The notes beneath the pieces are model-generated. The model made no database searches and was not told the DNA's origin. It saw nothing but the letters and a program-made list of their open reading frames with translations. Below, piece by piece: positions 60,545 through 64,000 of a stretch of DNA of 64,000 nt; position 1 is the stretch's first letter, and each line of letters opens with the position of its first letter. The translations under genes and the position numbers were made by a program. Origin of the DNA: Bryum argenteum. Taxonomy: Eukaryota > Streptophyta > Bryopsida > Bryales > Bryaceae. The DNA is taken from assembly GCA_037043015.1 (NCBI GenBank), contig CM073322.1:5281601-5345600 (forward strand), written 5' to 3'.

Positions 60545-60604
60545 AACGTAGTCTCAAATTTCCGTAACGTAGCAAAAACCAAAAACGTAGCGGAAAAAAC
60601 GTAG
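60545..60604. repeat. Subterminal AACGTAG repeats of the CACTA element
   Basis: Four copies of AACGTAG in 60 bp, 14-21 bases apart, beginning 25 bp inside the right terminus. The left subterminal region is poorer (GTAGC near 57751 and one ACGTAG near 57817). Confidence 0.6.
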
Positions 60605-60629
60605 CTACCAGGGCAGTATTCTAGTAGTG

Positions 60630-63213
60630 CATGCTTGTGGCACCTACTGCGAAGAACTTGGCCCCGCAAGGGATTTGGACCTCTTGGGGTTCCGTTGTAG
60701 CGAGGAGAGTGAAGCTGCTTGGGGCCCGAAACACCATGCTGGGGAGACCTGCAATCGTATCTGCAAAGATGCCAATAAAGTCTTCTTTTGAAGCTTCTAT
60801 GTTCGGGTTAGTGAGTAGTTCCAACCATTTGGGAGGAATAGAGTGAATCAACTGCAAGTACGCGGCCTCTTCGACAACTTCTAGTTGGAACTTATTCTGT
60901 GCTTCTACCCAATCTATGATTTGCAGCGTCCTAGGGCACCAGATATCATTGATTTGAGACAAGCTGCTTCTCATAAGAGTCGGGATCCTCTTTAAATCGA
61001 AATTGTCCAGTCTAGACAACCGGTGGGTTGCAAACCATAAGGAAGTTGACTTAACCTCGTCCGCGTTTGCGGGTGGGATGACATCTATAGCGGGGGAGAG
61101 TTTCCTCCAGGCCTTAATGATTCTCTCCCACACTTTCGAGCCGTGAGTTGAGCGAAATTTGTACAGGAGAATCCAGTTAGGGGATTTAGGCCATCTCCCA
61201 AGGTAGGTGGGTTGGACCTGCAGGATCTTGTGGCGCAGCAGAGTTTGCAAGTTGGTGTTACCGGGCGTGAGTGCTCTAACCACCCACTTGGCCACTAGGG
61301 CGTGGAGGACGTCTTCTGGGTCTAAAAGGCCTAGTCCACCTTTTGACTTAGCCAGAGTGCAGTCGGACCATGAAACCCTAGTGCGGCATTTATTGATCGC
61401 TTCCGACCAAAGGAAGTTCCTTATAAGGGTCTTGATTTTCCTGAGAATTACCAACGAACCACACCAAATGCCTAGAAAGTACCAAAGAGAAGAAAGGAGG
61501 ATAGAGTTGATGATTAGTACTCTACCTGATAGAGATAGGTGGGTGGTTTGCCAATAGTTCAACTTCTTGGTAATTTTTTGGAGCAGAAAATCATCTACAG
61601 CTACGGTTTGTTGGTTTAAGCCTAACGGGGTGCCTAAAAGCTTAGATAAGATCCCATCTTGGGCCCATTGACATTGGAGTCGTTGAGTCCAAGGTGGGGG
61701 GGGGGGTCTTGTGAGAACCAATGAGCCACACTTTTGTCCCAATTCAGTTGGAGGCCGGAAGCTTTGTGATACCTCTCAAGAGTGTTGGTAAGAATTAATA
61801 AGTTGCGTTCTGTACCTGTCACCGTGAAGTTTGTGTCGTCTGCGTATTGAATGATTGCTTGCTAGGTGGTGGAGTTGGGCAAAATGATCCTGCTGAGCTC
61901 GGATTCTGCAATAAGGCTTTTCACACCTGCGTTGAGAGCTTCACCTGGAAAGAGGAAAAGATAGGGTGCCAAACTGCCAATGGGCACCCTTGACGAACGC
62001 CTCTCTCTAGGTGGAACTCTTTGGATATGATTCCGTTACACAAAACTGACGCCCGAGCATTAGTAAACAAAAGCTTGGTTAAAGCAAGGAACTTGTTAGG
62101 CAATCCAACTTTGGCTAAAGTTTGGAAGAGAAACTCATGGTTAACCATATCGTAGGCTTTTCTAAAGTCTAACTTAAGAAGAACAAGATCTTGATTCGAG
62201 GTCTTTGCCCACTCTATGACTTCATGAGTAACAAGCACATTATCGAGGATGAATCTCCCGTGGATGAAAGCCGTTTGATCATTGGAAATGAGCTCGGGAA
62301 GGGTGGGTTGGAGTCTAAGCTGTAAGGCTTTGGCTAAAATTTTGTAGGCCGTGTTTAACAAGGTAATGGGCCTCCAATTGCCTAGGTCCTCTTTCTCCCC
62401 TCCTTTGTGAAGGAGTATGATTAAGCCTTTGGTAATGGCCTGCAGGAGGAATCCTTTCACCAAGGCATCTTGAATCATGGACATGTAGTCATCAAAAATC
62501 AAGCCCCAAAAGTTAGTATAAAACTCAATGAGAATCCCGTCTTGGCCAGGGCTCTTCTCCTTGGCGAGGGCTTTGGCAGCCTTTAGTAACTCACCTGGGT
62601 GGAGGTTACGTTCAAGTAGTCCCTTGCTAACGTTGTCAATCTTGTTGCTCATCTTGTTTGTGAAGTGGTTTCTTTCCCCCTCTCTTACTAGTCTCTCTTC
62701 TTCGCTTATGTTATCTTCTTTATACAATTGCGAAAAGAAGTTGGTGCAGACTTCTGACATGCCTTTAGGGTCATTGGCTATAGACCCATCACTCCTCTTT
62801 AGGCTAGGCAGGGAAGTAGGTAAGTGTTTTTCTTTGACAACCTTGAAGAACTCCTTCGTGCAACGGTCGCCTTTCCATCTCGAACGGATTCTGGAGCGGA
62901 GTTGGGCACCTTTGAGCTTTATGCTTTTATACTCTTGAAGCTTGCTAGAGCTTCTGAGAATGTTGGTTTGAGCTTCTAGGTTGCTAGGAGAAGTTTCTAG
63001 AATTTTGTTAGACTCCTGGAGGGATTCCTTGAGATTGAGTTCTTCAGCTCTACTTCCAAGGGCTTTCTCTTTGCAGAAGGACTTATAAGCTCTAGTTATG
63101 GCTTTAAGTTTGGAAGGGAAGGAGGAGTTAGGCGATTGTTTTCTCCAAGTTTCTTCAATTAATCCTCTAGACTCTTCTAGCCATAAACTATTCATAATCC
63201 ATCTAGATTTTTT
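60630..63213 (-). pseudogene. LINE ORF2 reverse transcriptase region
   Basis: Reverse transcriptase copies the LINE RNA at the target site. Visible motifs: KSPGQDGILIEFY, ITLLNTAYKILAKAL, SNDQTAFIHGRFILDNVL, motif A LLKLDFRKAYDMVNHEF, GVRQGCPLA and motif YADD (61835-61846). Downstream, SLSGRVLIINSILLSSLWYF and KGGLGLLDPEDVLHALVAKW are typical of plant L1. Damage: about 8 extra bases near 61968-61978 after GCPLA, a TAG at 61862-61864 just before the YADD block, and a frame change in a run of 11 G at 61696-61706. A further one-base shift near 63214 separates it from the endonuclease. The region is cut at 60629 by the CACTA insertion. Confidence 0.88.
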
Positions 63214-64000
63214 ACTTTTGGGCGTTCCCCAAAGCTATATTGACGAAGACCGGCTTGTGGTCTGACCACGGGTTATCTCCATGAATTCTATGATCCATGA
63301 CTTGATAAGAACCACCGCCTTGGGTGTGAACCGGTGTATAAATCCTATCAAGCCTAGCAAGAATCCTATCACCTTCCTTGCGTTTATTGTCCCATGAGAA
63401 TTTCAGAGTTTCAGGTACTCGAGGAGAGTCACTTACTTATAGATGTGCTTTTAGGTCATTGAAAATGCTCCTTTCTGCTATGGTCATGAGCCTGCTGCAC
63501 GCGCTAGTTTTGTCGCAGCGTTGTTCTACCATGTTGAAGTCGCCAGCCATGACCCATCTGCAAGTATTATGTAGTTCTAGCAACAATTTGGCCCATAGTT
63601 CACAACGATCCGGGGAGTCGTTTGGAGCATAAATGTTAAGGAAGCCTAAGTCGCCTCCCGGGAGCCCTGCATGGATAATCCAGTGGTCGCGGTTGCCCAT
63701 AATAGTTCTCGAGGCCGAAACATGCTTAGCATATTTGGGGGATAGGATAGTTGCCACGCCTCCTTTGCCAGCCCCTTCGACCCCTGCCGCATTTCTGTAT
63801 CCCGGTGTGGCGTCCACACACCAAGAAGAAGCCCCAGGCTAGACTTTTGACCCAAGTTTGTTGGCCATAGAGAGTCTCAGCTTATGCTCTTGGATAAATA
63901 ATATGTCAAATCCCCGGAATTTAGAAATATAGTCTTTGAGGAGTCTAGCGGAGTTCAAGCCATTGAGTCCTTGAACGTTAAAGGTTAGAAGTTGTAAATT
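63214..64000 (-). pseudogene. LINE ORF2 endonuclease region, partial
   Basis: An AP-endonuclease-like (EEP) domain that nicks target DNA. From the window end it reads LTFNVQGLNG (catalytic Asn), DILFIQEHKL (Glu), GGVATILS, FLNIYAPNDSPDRCELW, WVMAGDFNMVE (Asp, Asn) and NPWSDHKPVFV (Asp, His). Two in-frame stops break it: TAG at 63839-63841 and TAA at 63437-63439. The N-terminus lies beyond 64000. Confidence 0.85.

Larger units (their letters stand above)
57713..60629. mobile_element. CACTA (En/Spm) transposon nested in the LINE
   Basis: The left end is CACTACTAGG and the right end (minus strand) is CACTACTAGA, so both share a 9-bp CACTACTAG TIR. The 3-base target duplication CAT is exact on both sides (57710-57712 and 60630-60632). 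Length is 2,917 bp. Within 100 bp of the right end the motif AACGTAG occurs four times (60545, 60566, 60584, 60598), like the subterminal repeats bound by TNPA in En/Spm. No TNP2-type transposase is recognisable, so it is probably non-autonomous. It carries gene-like minus-strand exons (58635-60286) of unknown origin. Confidence 0.88.
56216..64000 (-). mobile_element. L1-like LINE, decayed, open at the window end, split by a CACTA element
   Basis: On the minus strand the order is endonuclease (63214-64000), reverse transcriptase (60630-63213), zinc-knuckle C-terminal region (56708-57712), a 3' UTR and an A-rich tail (complement of 56216-56243, mixed with GAAGAAG). This is the plant L1 ORF2 order. 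A CACTA transposon occupies 57713-60629. Leaving it out, together with one CAT duplication, the ORF2 frame runs on unbroken from ATSM to LQKTTPL. At least five frame breaks or stops disable it. The 5' end and ORF1 lie beyond 64000. Confidence 0.88.

Overview
The window reads as nuclear DNA of a land plant. Genes have short GT-AG introns. Several protein families are plant-typical: an At4g14100-like secreted protein, SnRK1-type kinase, an F-box/kelch-type protein and a plant-type cytosolic HSP70. The AT-rich spacers are packed with plant-style DNA transposons (Stowaway-like hairpins, CACTA) and an L1-like LINE. Compact introns and family resemblance suggest a seed-free plant, perhaps a bryophyte, but the species cannot be fixed from sequence alone.

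Layout. 1-4.1 kb: a broken copy of a small secreted SH3b-like protein gene, then AT-rich spacer. 4.5-5.6 kb: GOT1-type Golgi membrane protein (+). 5.6-11.3 kb: spacer with a second SH3b-like relic, a foldback repeat and a TA-flanked MITE. 11.3-13.0 kb: Lys/Ser-rich nuclear-type protein (+). 14.0-15.9 kb: intronless cytosolic HSP70 (-) with a heat-shock-element promoter. 17.2-18.2 kb: divergent At4g14100-like secreted protein (+), also with a perfect heat shock element beside its TATA box. 19.6-24.1 kb: ZW10 in 14 exons (+). 25.0-26.7 kb: F-box protein (-). 26.8-34.9 kb: relics of several repeat families. 35.2-36.8 kb: SnRK1-type kinase (-) with no visible C-terminal regulatory domain. 37.8-39.4 kb: CT-rich minisatellite and two Stowaway-like MITEs. 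44.0-46.3 kb: MOCOS/NifS-like aminotransferase-fold protein (-) lacking the PLP lysine. 46.6-54.1 kb: spacer with tRNA-derived SINE copies and foldbacks. 54.1-56.1 kb: a complete Tc1-type DD34E transposon with a broken transposase. 56.2-64.0 kb: a decayed LINE (-) running off the window end and split by a 2.9-kb CACTA transposon.

Functional links. The host genes are mostly unrelated housekeeping or regulatory genes: ER-Golgi trafficking (GOT1, ZW10), chaperone (HSP70), energy signalling (SnRK1) and protein turnover (F-box). The clearest regulatory link is the HSP70/At4g14100-like divergent pair, which share an intergenic region carrying several heat shock elements. The most striking structure is the nested transposon series at 54-64 kb, where TIRs, target-site duplications and resumed reading frames define the insertions to the base.
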